Source: Mya arenaria (Eukaryota > Mollusca > Bivalvia > Myida > Myidae). Taken from it: 64,000 nt of DNA. The notes beneath the pieces were generated by a model. That model saw only the letters and a list, made by a program, of their open reading frames with translations. It was not told the origin of the DNA and made no database searches. The translations under genes were made by a program, and so were the position numbers. The stretch spans positions 29,839,854 through 29,903,853 of the forward strand of contig NC_069126.1 in assembly GCF_026914265.1 (NCBI RefSeq), in the 5' to 3' direction. The stretch's first letter is position 1. Every line of letters begins with the position of its first letter. Positions 1 through 11,689 of this stretch are shown here, in pieces.

Positions 1-2280
1 TTGGTTGCAGATTAAGCTATGCAACATTGCTCAAATTGCCGTGATACTATGTATGGCATTTGCTACAATAATGCAGATGTATGTGCTGTTAACTGTTTTC
101 CATGTATCGATGCACTGTTCTTGCTTTGAAATGTTACTGTATAGTATAGCGTTTTAGGATATATTGCCTCTATTGATGTAGAAGAATCAAATTCATTATT
201 GTTTCGTTTTATCATTTTACTAGTTCCCGAGTTGGTTTGGTATATAAGGTAGAGGTCTATCCCAGAACGAGACTGCTCGTCCTACGGAAAGACCCTCCAT
301 TGGCTCATTACGCCATATGATTAGGAATCCATCTAATTTCACATTGTTTCACAATATGAAGGCAGCGGAATTATTCGATTTTGATTTTTGATTGTTCATA
401 ATGAATTACCGTTTTCTATATAAAAATGGGGAATTTCAGAGGCTCATATGGGGAAATCAGGGTCCGCCGCGCGTAGTTGCTACGACAAAGAAGGATCAAA
501 ATGAATTGGCTATTACTTAAGCGAATGATAATAATAGTTTAATACAACTTCGAAAAGATGTATTTTGGTTATCGAATATTCGAATATTCGATCGAAAGAA
601 TTACCGAATATTCGAATATCAATTTTGCCATTCGTTTGCATCCCTAGTTTGAAGTTTAGTTTCTAATCTCATTCCGTTTGCAAAAATAAATGCAACGACT
701 TTGATTTGACCTGTTGTTGACCCCGTTTTTGACCGGGATACAACGAAGTTGCAATGCACGTATTTTTTGTGTCATATTTTCCAGGCTAATTACGGTAAGT
801 TGTAAACAAATCCGTATGATTATGGAAAGCATTGCATGGGCGGCCTTACAGTTACTGTGTATTAATTTCACTCGAACTTGTATAAAATTCACGTAATCCA
901 GAAGTAGTATCGACTTTATCAATTTGTTGCAGAATCGATTGACCGTTGTTCTAGCATTTCATCGATTAAATTCATTTTTTTAATAAATATTACTTGAGTA
1001 TGTCATACATTCTGATAGGCTTGTTGGCATTTTTATTTTGTTGTTTTCGTATCATCCAACGACAATATGCCTGTTATCATTTTCAGAATACCTGGCCAAG
1101 GAAACTATTTTTATTTCATGTTGTACATGATTATCAGTCCTGGTACCAGTTTGATAATCAAATTCGCAAACGAACATACAATCAAAAAGCAATCAAACTG
1201 CAGAGCGTAGTGATACATGACGTAAGTGAAGTGTAGAGTTGGCCGAGGTAGTCAATATCCTGGTGCAAAAGAAATGACAATGTACTTGTTGTTTTGTCCA
1301 ACCCAGTATTCCAACATTGTTCATACACGAACTGCTCCTTCAACGTAACGCCCAACAAGTAATTTGGCTGGAATTTCACTCCAATTTGACAACTCGTGAT
1401 TAACAAATGCTAGTATCGCGTATTGTCGCGAGATATAATGAGAACTTTGCAGGTGTCACTATTTTTATGTTTTTGGTAATAGTTATTTTTTATAGCTCCA
1501 GTTGCATTTTTCTAGCTGTTATGCAGTTTTAATTCATTATTTGAATATACGTGTCCTGGAAATTAAAGAAATTAAACATATGAATAAGCAACTATTGCTT
1601 TCTGCGCATTCATTGTTTAAAAGATTTAGGTTACCGTAGCTACTCGAATTTACCCACAGTTGAGAACAACAAGAGAAAAAAATATCTTAAATAAAAAAAA
1701 CATTCAGCAGCACTTAACATTAAAAGAAATGTAAGTATAAGTATTGAAGACCCATTATGTTTTTAGTGATGTAAGCTTAATTTTTGTTTGTGTATCCAAG
1801 TGACATCTTTTAACCTTTGAGACATTTTTAACCACCAGAATGATAAAAAAAAAATACATTTCTCGCTATTTCAAAATTCAACAAAACCAAAAGTATAATC
1901 TGAATTTAGCGCGCACAACGTCATTACGAAATTTGCACATTACGTGACTTTCTGAACACTTAAAACTTTATGTTGCTATACAAAAATGTGTTTCGTTTAA
2001 ATCGTTTTCCCAATAATGCATCTGTAAAAACTTATTTATCATTATTTTACTCTATGATATCAAAATTGTAGGGAAAAAACAATTATAGTATGAAACCTTA
2101 TGTTGGTTTTAGCGGTGTGCGAACACACACCTGTAATGTCAAGAAAAATAACCCAGGATTAACAGCGTCATTTTTGTTTCGGACTTTTGTAAATTATTAC
2201 ATGTTCATTTATGTTAGCGCGAACATTTGAACGAAATGTACATCTTACATTTACAAGAGCTCTAGACTAATAATTCCTGT
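1..2280. other. Region with no supported gene
   Basis: AT-rich sequence. The open frames present are short, mutually overlapping and show no recognisable domain or splice-framed exon. Near 575-625 there is a local run of repeated 'cgaatattcg' words, which is a simple palindromic repeat. I see nothing else to annotate. Confidence 0.5.
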
Positions 2281-2479
2281 ACGAAGACATTTAACAGTGG
2301 GTTGAATGGAACAAATGATTAGAAGGCTTTTGGCTGGACTGATCCAACGTCATTTCGCACATCAACATAACGTTATCCATACAGAGACTGGCCGTTTATA
2401 TTGTGAATACATGTGTACTATCATACAAAGAAGCAGGTTCAAATCCACATCAGATGTGAACGAACACTTTTGAGAAGTG

Positions 2480-2920
2480 TCTTGGGTTGCATTTGTAAGC
2501 AAACCCTTAGGCATAGACTTCATGCGGCTTATTTTCAAGCCCGCAGGCCTGCTGTTCGTCCACCTTAGACTCCAATCACCGAAGACTGAGGTTAGAATTT
2601 TACAAGGATTACAAAACATTTACGCTTTCCAGAACCTTTTAACAGATCGATCTAATTTTGAGTTGATTTCAATGACAGTCTTAGACGTGTATGAAGGCAG
2701 TAAATGATCAGTTAAAGGAGTTTTGTGTCATTGAACATGATATGTACGGTGGTCCATCTGTGGTGGTCTGGGATGAGGTGTCCTATGATGGATCTACAGA
2801 CTCGTATACTTGTATGTAATCCGTAACGGTTCTTTAAATGGTGTTCGTTATCGCGACGAAATATACGATGAATATGTGAGGCCATATGCTGGTGCTATAG
2901 GCAACAACTTTGTTAATGTA
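2480..2920 (+). pseudogene. Decayed Tc1/mariner transposase remnant
   Basis: Two fragments in different frames resemble a Tc1-type transposase. Around 2485-2570 the translation contains QTLRHRLHAAYFQARRPAV, typical of the second helix-turn-helix of Tc1 DNA-binding domains. It ends in a stop. From about 2728 to 2915 a second stretch reads CVIEHDMYGG...VVVWDEVSYDG, then after a frameshift LYVIRNGSLNGVRYRDEIYD and VRPYAGAIG, typical of the catalytic core before the second Asp. The core has frameshifts and stops and no intact flanking inverted repeats were recognised. It is therefore a dead copy. The family call rests on remembered family motifs, not a search. Confidence 0.65.
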
Positions 2921-3064
2921 ATTTTTGAAAATGAACTCAAACTTATTTGGTGTTTGCACTTATTTGACCCACTAATTCCGACCTTTTCGTAGACACGTGG
3001 TATTTGGGCGTGAAAGTTAAACCACGCGTTAGTTTCATTAAATGAGTAATTGGCGATGACTTCG

Positions 3065-3500
3065 TAAGCTTCAAATGTCTCTAGAAAACGGCACCCTAAA
3101 CTGTCAATCATAGTTTATTCACGCATGCGCAGAGGGCAGAGCGATCTATGAAAAGAGACGACTTTACCAAATAGGTCGACACAAAATGCCTTCTATGACA
3201 ATACATGTTTATATTCAACGTCAAATCGGCTCTACATGATATGGGGCTGCAGTAAATAGGATATATCCTCGATTGTCATTGGCCCACATATATGTGCGAT
3301 CATCAATTCGGGTTCATGAAGTTAGCTTCGACTGCTTCATACAACGGCACCTTAACTGTCAATCATAGTCACTTCGCGTATGTGAAGAGGGCAGAGCGAT
3401 CTATGAAAACTAGACGACTGTACAATCATAAAGACCGACAAAATATTCTCTACAAAATAAATGTTTATATTCGCCGTCGATTCTACTCTATAACTCGATA
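3065..3500. repeat. Diverged tandem duplication, unit about 245 bp
   Basis: Two adjacent stretches (about 3065-3245 and 3310-3500) share blocks such as 'acggcacc', 'aactgtcaatcatag', 'agggcagagcgatctatga' and 'tgtttatattc' in the same order. This indicates an old duplication. No function is evident. Confidence 0.6.
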
Positions 3501-3736
3501 AAGCTCGCCAACACTAAGCTCTGCTTGTCAACACTTACACTGAAAGAGAGGGTATTGAGCGTAAAAACTGGCCAGTCATCGCCCGACCAATACCACATAG
3601 AGCATACATGGGACATACTCCAGAGACAGATTAGTTTGAGATCCTTCCCTCCCTAGACACATGTACATACTTGTTACGACTATAATACATACTTTGTAAG
3701 ACTATAATACACTCTTTCTACGACGATAATACATAC

Positions 3737-4090
3737 TTGTAACGACGATTGTTCTATCCCCATTTCCGTTTCTAATATCTCCTCCTTCGGCTAGACAAAA
3801 CCAAACGTCCCCGTTCATGGCTCTGGTGACGGTTCCGATTACACAGACGTATTCCCTTCTACTGACACATAAGCAGCTGAGGTAGGACGGTGGTGCGGGA
3901 TCCGTGCCACATTTTGTCGATGAGCCGTAGCCAACTGCAGTTATTGTATAAGGACTTTTGTCCGAATATCTTTTATAATAGGTAACATAGTGGACATCGG
4001 TAGAGGTGGAACACGTCAATTCAAGAGTTGCGTTTTCTTGGACTGTAAAACCTCCAAACGTGCCATTCCCCGACAAGTTTATGCTGAGAA
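3737..4090 (-). CDS. Orphan exon encoding an Ig-like domain (partial gene)
   Basis: A 354-base minus-strand stretch is open throughout and bounded by an acceptor (TTTTACAG before 4090) and a donor (A|GTATGT after 3737). It encodes about 117 residues with an immunoglobulin-like pattern: TLELTCST for the first core cysteine, then VTYYKRY where a tryptophan would be usual, and GDVWFCLAEGG for the second core cysteine. Extra cysteines lie between (SYLSCLCVSRREYVCV). Both exon ends are in phase 1, the classical arrangement for shuffled Ig domains. I could not find a signal-peptide exon, a membrane exon or a second Ig exon nearby. The gene may continue beyond what I can recognise or be a relic. The receptor class is unknown. 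Confidence 0.55.
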
Positions 4091-4299
4091 CTGTAAAATA
4101 GTATAGAAACGTTACTTAATATTCGTTTGTTCATCAACCTGCAAATCAAAGCAAAGGCAATTTTATTTAAAAGAACTTTCCGCAACACTCCTGATGATCT
4201 AATAAATAAAGGTACTGAAATAAGTGATATACTGAATGCAGGGATTTAGGCCTTATTTTGAAGGATGCTGCAATGTGTAGGTAAATATCCATTTAACGT

Positions 4300-5180
4300 A
4301 CAAGACGCAAATGGAGAGAGAATGTTACTTGCAGGACAATATGAGGTTGATTTAAAGTGTGGAGAAGGGATGCAGTAAGAGGTTTGGACGTGGGTCTTGC
4401 ATCCGTATTGTTATATATCATGTGCATAGTAATGCTAGACCATTCCCGTTCACACCCGGACATTACCAACTATTTCCTATTTATATGGGTATATGCAGCA
4501 TTCCATAATTGTTAAACTCTAAGTTGGATCTTGAACTTTTAGGTAGGGTATGAAAAGAAACATTGCCTGAATGTTTGACACACACGATGATTTATTTTAG
4601 AATCCCTATGTGCATGACAAAGTTGCAGAACGTAGACAGATGCTCTAAGTGCATACATGTAGAATTTCAAAATGTTTTAACTTTAAGTGTGACCTTGCAT
4701 TTTATGGTAGGATTGTGGGTCTTGCACCCGATCCATGTCCTTTATGTACCAAATACGTGTGCCAATTATTTTTCAAAATTCCACCGTGCACTGGACACGA
4801 ACAACTATACTGTATATGCATAAATGCAGCATTCCATGATGACAAACATGAATGACATTTGACCTTTAAGGTAGGTGGGTCGTTATTGCAGGCAAATCGT
4901 CGCCTTTTTTACCGAATAATTTCAAAATGACTTCATGCATAATAATGTTGCAGCCCGGACTCGACCATTTATACTATATTTGCATATATACAGTATTTCA
5001 CAATGATTCGACTCTAAATGTGACCTTGGACTTTTAGGAAGGGCCATGTGTCTTGCACGAGAAACATTGTCTTTGTATATCGAACGTATGTGCCAATCTG
5101 TTTTAATTCCCTCCCCGCATGGCAAATTCACAGCCTAGACACGACCAACTATACTGTATATGCATATAGCGAACACAACA
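4300..5180. repeat. Tandem repeat array, unit about 175 bp (block A)
   Basis: Four to five diverged units share ordered words: 'tatatgcagcattccat', 'gtgaccttg..cttt.aggta', 'gtgggtcttgca', 'atgtgccaa', 'ttcaaaat' and 'cagcc(c/t)ggacacgac'. The same family recurs at 11690-12740. No coding potential is visible. Confidence 0.75.
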
Positions 5181-5199
5181 TAATGACCTGCAAATGCAA

Positions 5200-5990
5200 A
5201 AGGTAATATTAACAATTAGAAATAATGGCTACGCAGTATCTCCGCCATATTGTTGAAACTGTACACAAAACCATGCATTTGTAACCTCAAGCAACACTAT
5301 CAAAACCGGTTTCGAAACTGCTGAAACCATTGAAACTAAAACTGAAACTGGTTTGGTATCAACAAAAACGCCCATAGTATGTGTCGCTGCGTCTAGTATA
5401 TATTATACAGTAGAAATAAATTATGGTCAGTCTTCACTTTCGCATTCAACAATACCATAAACGAAAGTTAATACAGACTATGTTAGTTCGAGTAAATGTC
5501 TTATTTCAATAAATTTAATATAAGTTCGTATAAAATTGTGTAAAACAATTTCTAGCCGTTTAACTTATTCAAATAATGCTGCGTTATCGTACGTTTGTTT
5601 GCGTCAAACTTTGAAATAAAAAATATCAGTAATGCGACTGCACATAATAATGCCAAACAATGTCTTAACCCTGGCCTGAAAAATCCCAGCTTCTTTATAC
5701 TGAGAAAAATGTGTCCATCAAATACTTGTTCGAAATGAATCGAAAAGTGGATCGAACATTTTCGATCAACTCGATCGATCGAAAATGCGATCGTTTTTGA
5801 CACTCTCTACGGTGTTAATTCTCAAATGGCTTTTAGCCGATATACAAGACTGGAATGTAGCATGAATGAGCCAGCTTTATACAATTATACAGTGCTAGCT
5901 ACAAATCACTAACTGTGAAATTATGCGTGAATGTACTTTTGTGACCTTGAGTAAAAAGGAAGTGCATATATGTAAACAACAAGATGGCTC
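5200..5990. other. Region with no supported gene
   Basis: AT-rich spacer with a local run of 'gaaactg' words near 5305-5355. No exon, RNA gene or clear mobile-element end was recognised. Confidence 0.4.
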
Positions 5991-6002
5991 ACGCAGAGCA
6001 AA

Positions 6003-6370
6003 AGATTAAAGATGCACTATTACTTTCAAATAAGATTTACCACAATTAATCATATTGTTTTGATATTCCAAAAAGGATGAATACATGTCGAAAACAATGG
6101 TTCTTATAAAGGATACCGAATTTAATTTGAAAGAAATAAGCATAAAACACGGTGTTTCTACCTTAAGAGACAATAGTAGACCATAGTAAATATTTTAGCA
6201 TTCACCAATCCGCTTTCTGCTATTTAATACACGGTTACAATCTTTTTATCAGTAAGTAATATTGTCAATAAATGCATTATTTGAGAAGTAGTTAAAGGTT
6301 TATCAGCTAACATTGATGTTTGTTGTACATGTGTATGTATTGATTTTGAATAAGAATGTCGCTTTAGCAT
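6003..6370. mobile_element. Non-autonomous element, relative of the copy at 16059-16600
   Basis: This stretch starts 'ttaaagatgcactattac' and includes 'aataagatttaccacaatta', 'acaatggttcttata', 'cacggtgtttctacctta' and 'gcattcaccaatccgc'. The same words, partly inverted, occur at 16059-16600, where the ends form inverted repeats. This copy lacks a clear right end. Confidence 0.5.
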
Positions 6371-7324
6371 AATAATGGAGTTTACATGCATTCATCCACT
6401 GTAAGTGTTATTTTTGTTTTATTAGGTTTTATAACCATATTATTTAGGTCCACATAAGGAGAAATCCACATAATTCATCATAAAAATAAACAAAGTTTTA
6501 TTAAATCAAAATCATGTTTAAAAATGCATAATCTCTTATAACTACACTATTGTCTGATTAGCATTGCGCAAATAAAGCATATAATCATTGCATCAATGTC
6601 ACTAAAACGCATCATTAATTCAACTAATATATATATAATTTATAAAAGATAGCCGATACCTTGGCTGCAAAGAATAGTTCCAAATAATAGAAATAGCTCC
6701 ATATTGTAACCACATGTATAATTCTCCACACACATTAAATAAGGAAACTAAAACAAAGTTGTATTCCTTTAAGGAAGTAAAAACGGAGGTTAAGTGCTTT
6801 TTAACATTTATGTTTTTGCTACAGCGCTTATATTTATCACACAATACTTGGTTTTAAGTTAAATGATAAAAATGAACTGAAATTGGCTGGACCAGATTGG
6901 CCATTATGGACCGTTTGTACTTCCTAGAATGTTGACAGGTTTGCTTAAACATAATGAATTACTTCTTTGATAATAATTGGTATATATTCAACTTTTCTTT
7001 TATAATTATATTCATATGTTCATAATGGAGGTATTGTTTTGAAATTCTGCATTTTGTGTATTTAAACTTTAACTTAAAAACTGAAACTTTGATTGGGGTT
7101 TGATGGCTGCTTTTTAATTTCAATGTGCTACAGTAATGCTCGTATACCACATGAAATGTATAAATTACCGCTATACGAGAACATAGTTAACTGCCTCAAA
7201 AATAGGCTGAATTTTTAAGCGACGAAAGATAATGAAAACTAATTAAAACAGCTGAGTTGAAACTGAAGCCATTATAAGAGGAATTAACCAACGTACAACA
7301 GCCATTGCCTTTGGCGAACAAGTA

Positions 7325-7690
7325 AATATGTGTACCCTTGTGGTGTTGTTATCAACCCATGGGCACCATGGCTAGTCGCAAGCCCAAGTCGAAAGGTATA
7401 TACTCCGACAAGATATACCCCTTTTGGTCTGTTAGAAATAAAACGTCCTTATGTGAGTAGTGTACTTGAGGCATCTTGCCTCAAGAAAGATGCCACAGGA
7501 AGCTTAAAACTGAAAAAAAACACATAATTACTTCTATCAAGTCCTTTCTCAGTTGGCAGTGACAGGACTTGGTGAATGTTTTTATGGTGTGAGAATGAGA
7601 ATGATAAGTAAATCATATACCTTAGCCGAGATATTTGGGATACTGTGAAAGACAAAGAGGACACATTCTTTGATTTAAATACGTGTGAAC
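7325..7690 (+). pseudogene. YqaJ-like exonuclease domain remnant (transposon gene)
   Basis: The plus frame reads GVVINPWAPWLVASPS..., then GLLEIKRPY, then about 35 residues on LKKNT. A shift near 7525 allows YYQVLSQLAVTG-like sequence to follow in another frame. This order (PWL.ASPD-like, GLLEIK.PY, YYQVQ.QMAVTG) is the core of the YqaJ/lambda-exonuclease fold. The metal-binding Asp expected after ASP is replaced (ASPSRK), and the frame is broken, so it is most likely inactive. It lies tail-to-tail with the THAP/DDE remnant at 7864-9220. As I recall, ISL2EU/IS4EU-type eukaryotic DNA transposons encode a YqaJ nuclease beside a DDE transposase. That fits, but element ends were not found. Confidence 0.6.
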
Positions 7691-7863
7691 GTTAATAATT
7701 TAAAACTGACTGCGTTAAGTATACGGAACAAATTGTATGTAGTTGCATGATATGATATATTATCTATACAAACAATATTTTACAGCAAAATTGTTTGGTT
7801 TCATAATTGCTAAAATAAACTATCAATTACTTTTTTTTCCCACAACTGGTTTACTGAGCCTGC

Positions 7864-9145
7864 TTAAGACAACGGCATTGGCACATCAAATAGATGATAT
7901 TCTTTTAGTCTTCTCTTTACACTTTCAATATGGATTCGTAATTTTGCAATTTGTTTCTTTTCTTTAATTTCAGATTTTGTATTTTTTTGTTTACAACTTG
8001 AAAATGGTGAAGTATTTAGGGTAATATGTTTCTCACTTAATATTTTCTTTATTGTGAAACCTTTGTCAGACATAACATCGTCCAAGAGTCCTGATAGCTT
8101 TGTAATTTCTACATCTGACATACAACCTGTATACAAAGGTGAAAAAATGTCGTCATTCCGTTTAGTGCAATATCTATGAGACATTTAAATGTGCAGTAAC
8201 TTAACTGATTTGAATAAACCTGTGCATTTAGAAAAAGTGAAAATGGTTGTTGCGTTTTTACTTCTGTGCAGTCAATGAATACTCTTGTTTTAGGATACAG
8301 ATATTTGAAACAGTCGGACATATTTTCTTGTAGTATGTCTTTTGGCAGCCAGATTGAAATTCTACCTAATGTTAAATATAAAAACTTTGCCCATGTGACA
8401 ATTTTTCTGCTGACTGTGGCTATTGGGCAATGGAACTGTTCTGCCAAAACTTGCTCTAGCAAACCTACCTTTAAACTACAGAGAAACAAGAACAGTTCAT
8501 TAATAAAGAACATACTTCTTTTTCTACCAAGAGACTTATTGTTTCAGATCCTTCGTGATATTTACCCAACATGTTGCTAGCAGAAGGTTCAATATATTTG
8601 AAAAAGAAAGGAATAAACTATACGTACAAAACCTGTGTAGAATTTAATCAAGCTGTCATCTTAACTAAACAAGAAATCGTTCATATTTGTTTTGAATTTT
8701 TAAATGGACACACTCTTGTTTTTTGTTTTGTTATTGCTCTTTTCAATTTCCCCTTCGTAGGCGACATGCAATGGAACAGCTATTAACATTTCACTGTTTG
8801 ATGGTTGTTCTTCAAATACGTCATTGCTGCTGCTCTTTTATCTGCAAAGAAAAAGGCATATGTTTAATACTGCACTATTCTTAAGGTAAAACTTTCATTT
8901 TAAGGTTTAATGAAAACTATTAAATATATTTTTAGAATACGTTAGTGAAGTTCTTACTGTGTTGATGTTGTCTCATGTGTTGCTAGTATCTTCCTCTTAA
9001 GCTCTCTCCTCTTTGGTGTCTTATTCTGCAAGTCAAAAATACTGGGAACAGTATCTGTCTTTAAACGTCTTATGTTTGGAGTCCAACCGTTAGAATCATC
9101 TTTGGTAAAATGTTTTGAACAAACTACTGTTGTTTTAGAAAATCT
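7864..9145 (-). pseudogene. Degenerate THAP + DDE_Tnp_4 transposase
   Basis: Three minus-strand blocks occur in the expected order. At about 8954-9145 a THAP C-terminal half reads VVCSKHFTKDD...RRLKTDTVPSIF, with an acceptor (TATATTTTAG) in front and a donor (GTAAGA) behind. At about 8160-8513 there is a helix-turn-helix (LLEQVLAEQFHCPIATVSRK) followed by FIDCTEVKTQQP, which carries the first catalytic Asp. After a frameshift near 8150-8180 come FSPLYTGCMSDVEIT, LLDDVMSDKGFTI (second Asp) and a C-terminal IAKLRIHIESVKRRL (Glu). The layout resembles Harbinger/ISL2EU transposases. The N-terminal CxxxC half of THAP was not found and the linker frames do not join, so I call it a pseudogene. Confidence 0.65.
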
Positions 9146-9339
9146 AAAATATACCATTAATATAAATTTAAGTGTTGTTATTTTCGATTCTTTTTCAATA
9201 AAAAATACACCAAAAACCATTTTAGAAATGAAACACTTTAATATAAAAGCAAAAAGTATATTGAAAGAACATTATACCTGTTTCTGTTTATTTGATGAAC
9301 TACATGTATACGATACTATGTATAATAAACATATCTGAA

Positions 9340-10680
9340 ACATAAGCCCCTCGTCTCTGATGATTTTGGCAATCCATTTTTTAGCATAAAATGGTCCATG
9401 CATAATTCCATACGTTTAGGTATCCAAAACATTTGGATACTGTTGTATGCATTTATCATTTGCCGTAAAAATGCAAAAGAAAAACAGAGTGTCGTCTTTG
9501 TTTGTAACGAAACAAACTACAATCATTGAACAGCCACTTTATAAATGTTTATTTAGAAAATCATACAAATATCTTCTTAATTGAATACTTTAATCCTTAA
9601 GTCGTTCCGAAGGTTTAAATTTTAAACCTTTTGACCCAAATTGTATCGGTCCGCGGTTGATTTTTTTATCTTTAAATAAGTTTTCTGCTAGCTGAATTGC
9701 CTCCTTAATAAGAGAGTAATCGTAAAATGTTCAATCTGTGTTTATGTCTCGAAGGATATTCGACATCATTTCTATATTTTCTATAGTTTTATTGTATTTT
9801 CATTGTGCCTTTCCACCTGGTTTGGTCAGGACACTTTCAATATTAGACTATATGAAAAGATAGTTTTAAACCTTATTTAGGCGAGCTATATATGATTGCT
9901 GTCTTTGAAATATCTTAATCGTACTTTTAAGAGCCAGCATTTTGCTCCGGCTCGATTCCTTCGTCTACAGGTGATGTTGGTATCCGGTCGTTGAGAACTT
10001 GAATTTTATTCATCAATATGTTTGTTGTTTTATTATATGTTCATTGTGTTCTTCCTCCTAGCTTTTGAACCTTATTAAGGCGAGCCATGTCTGAAAATTG
10101 TCTTTGAATGACTTTATCGTACCTTTTAAGAGCTAGCACTTTTGCTCCGGCTTGATTCCTTCGTTTATAGTTGATATCTGTACCCGGTCGTTGAGAAATT
10201 CAAATAACTTTATTAGTTTATATTTTATTGTTTACTTTATTCTTCATTGATTTGAAGTTGATGCTGGCTTTGATGAAGCTTTTTAATTATTATCATTGAT
10301 AAATGTTGGGACATGTGTGAGATTATAACCATATAAACTTATTCAAGCCTCCAGCAGACTCGTGTTTCAGTGAACTAGATTTCTGATGACCGTTCCAATG
10401 CGGTATTTCCACCATTTATCATATTTGGATGAGTATGTGGTGTTTGTATATGTGTGTTTGCTTTGTTCCTTGCTTACATTTGAATGGTTAACTATGAGGC
10501 TCATATTTCTAATCATTTGATAAATGTTGGGACAAGTCTGAGGGTTAAACCATATAAACTTGAACTCGCGTTTCGCTAAAGGTTCCAAGGCGGTTTTCAT
10601 TGTATAAATAATCGAATAATAATCTATACGAAGTAAATAATTTAAGACCGGAATTATAAATATTCTGGTTTTCCAAAGCT
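9340..10680. repeat. Gene-free stretch with diverged local duplications
   Basis: About 9840-10050 and 10065-10230 share 'ttttgctccggct(c/t)gattccttcg' followed by 'ccggtcgttgaga'. About 10290-10420 and 10500-10600 share 'tgataaatgttgggaca' and 'aaccatataaactt'. These look like old tandem duplications of non-coding sequence. Minus-strand open frames across them are interrupted. Confidence 0.45.
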
Positions 10681-11047
10681 AATCCTCCGGTACAAAGAAT
10701 AAATTATACCGTTTTAATATACACACGTTACTTCGGAAACGATAGTGTCATTGGGCTGTTACAAGAATTTCAATAGCTCGAAATATACTTTTTATTTGTA
10801 CCGGCATGGGAAAACCCAGTTACGCGAATTCCGGGCTATATATATATTAACATGCTTGCGTGCCTAATACCGTGTTAAGCTATTGAAATCAGAGTCGGTG
10901 GTGTTCATAAACATCTTAAGTCATTTTTCTGTCAAGTCAAGTTTATCACTGGATCTGATTCTATAACGAATTGTTCAGTTATAGCATTGTGTTATTGTGA
11001 ATTTGTTGTTTGCAGTGACAGTAGACAGTCGGCAATATGACAGCAAA

Positions 11048-11164
11048 ATGAACGCTGTGTTATTATTTTCACCATGGTTATCACTATCATACGTGCAAGG
11101 AGAAAACTGCGTTTCAGTCGCTGATAAAGATGATTGTGTGTTATTCAAACAACTTTCATTATAA
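11048..11164 (+). CDS. Possible signal-peptide exon or small secreted peptide
   Basis: An ATG at 11048 opens a 38-residue frame beginning MNAVLLFSPWLSLSYVQG, a plausible secretion signal, followed by ENCVSVADKDDC. That cysteine spacing is loosely like the start of a trefoil domain. A strong acceptor-like site (tttcttttacag) lies near 11263, but the sequence after it does not continue a recognisable domain in frame. It could be a first exon, a pseudogene or chance. Low confidence. Confidence 0.2.
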   Translation: MNAVLLFSPWLSLSYVQGENCVSVADKDDCVLFKQLSL

Positions 11165-11689
11165 TTTAAGTATTTTTAGAATTGCTTCATGCATCTTTGT
11201 CGATTCGCTATTTCTTGATTAAAATTAACATTCATTTAGGTAAGCTTTAATTTCTTTTACAGAGGACTAACGGCATTGGTTGAAGCATGATGTTAGTGAA
11301 AGGCCTTGTACTTCACTTGTCGGGGATATTCAGGGCTGAGCGGTAACATGAACATTTACAGCGCCGGATTTCTGATAGGCCGCTGATGGACAAGTATCAT
11401 CATGCGCGCAGTCTTATATAAATATTCCATCAATTGTTGCATTGTCTGTATCTGGGAAAGTTTCCTCCTCAGTTAAATATCATCAATCAAGGGTCAAACT
11501 ACTATGAAGTTGATCATGGAGAAATAATTTAGAATTATTGCTTCCCTTGAGTAGAAGAGTGCATCCTGTTGACACCAGACAACACAGTCGACCGAAGTTT
11601 TATGCGAACCTCGCCATTGTTGTCTGATACCAAGGGGCCCTCTCATCGCACTCAGAGGCATTACATTTACCTATGCATGACAAAATTAA

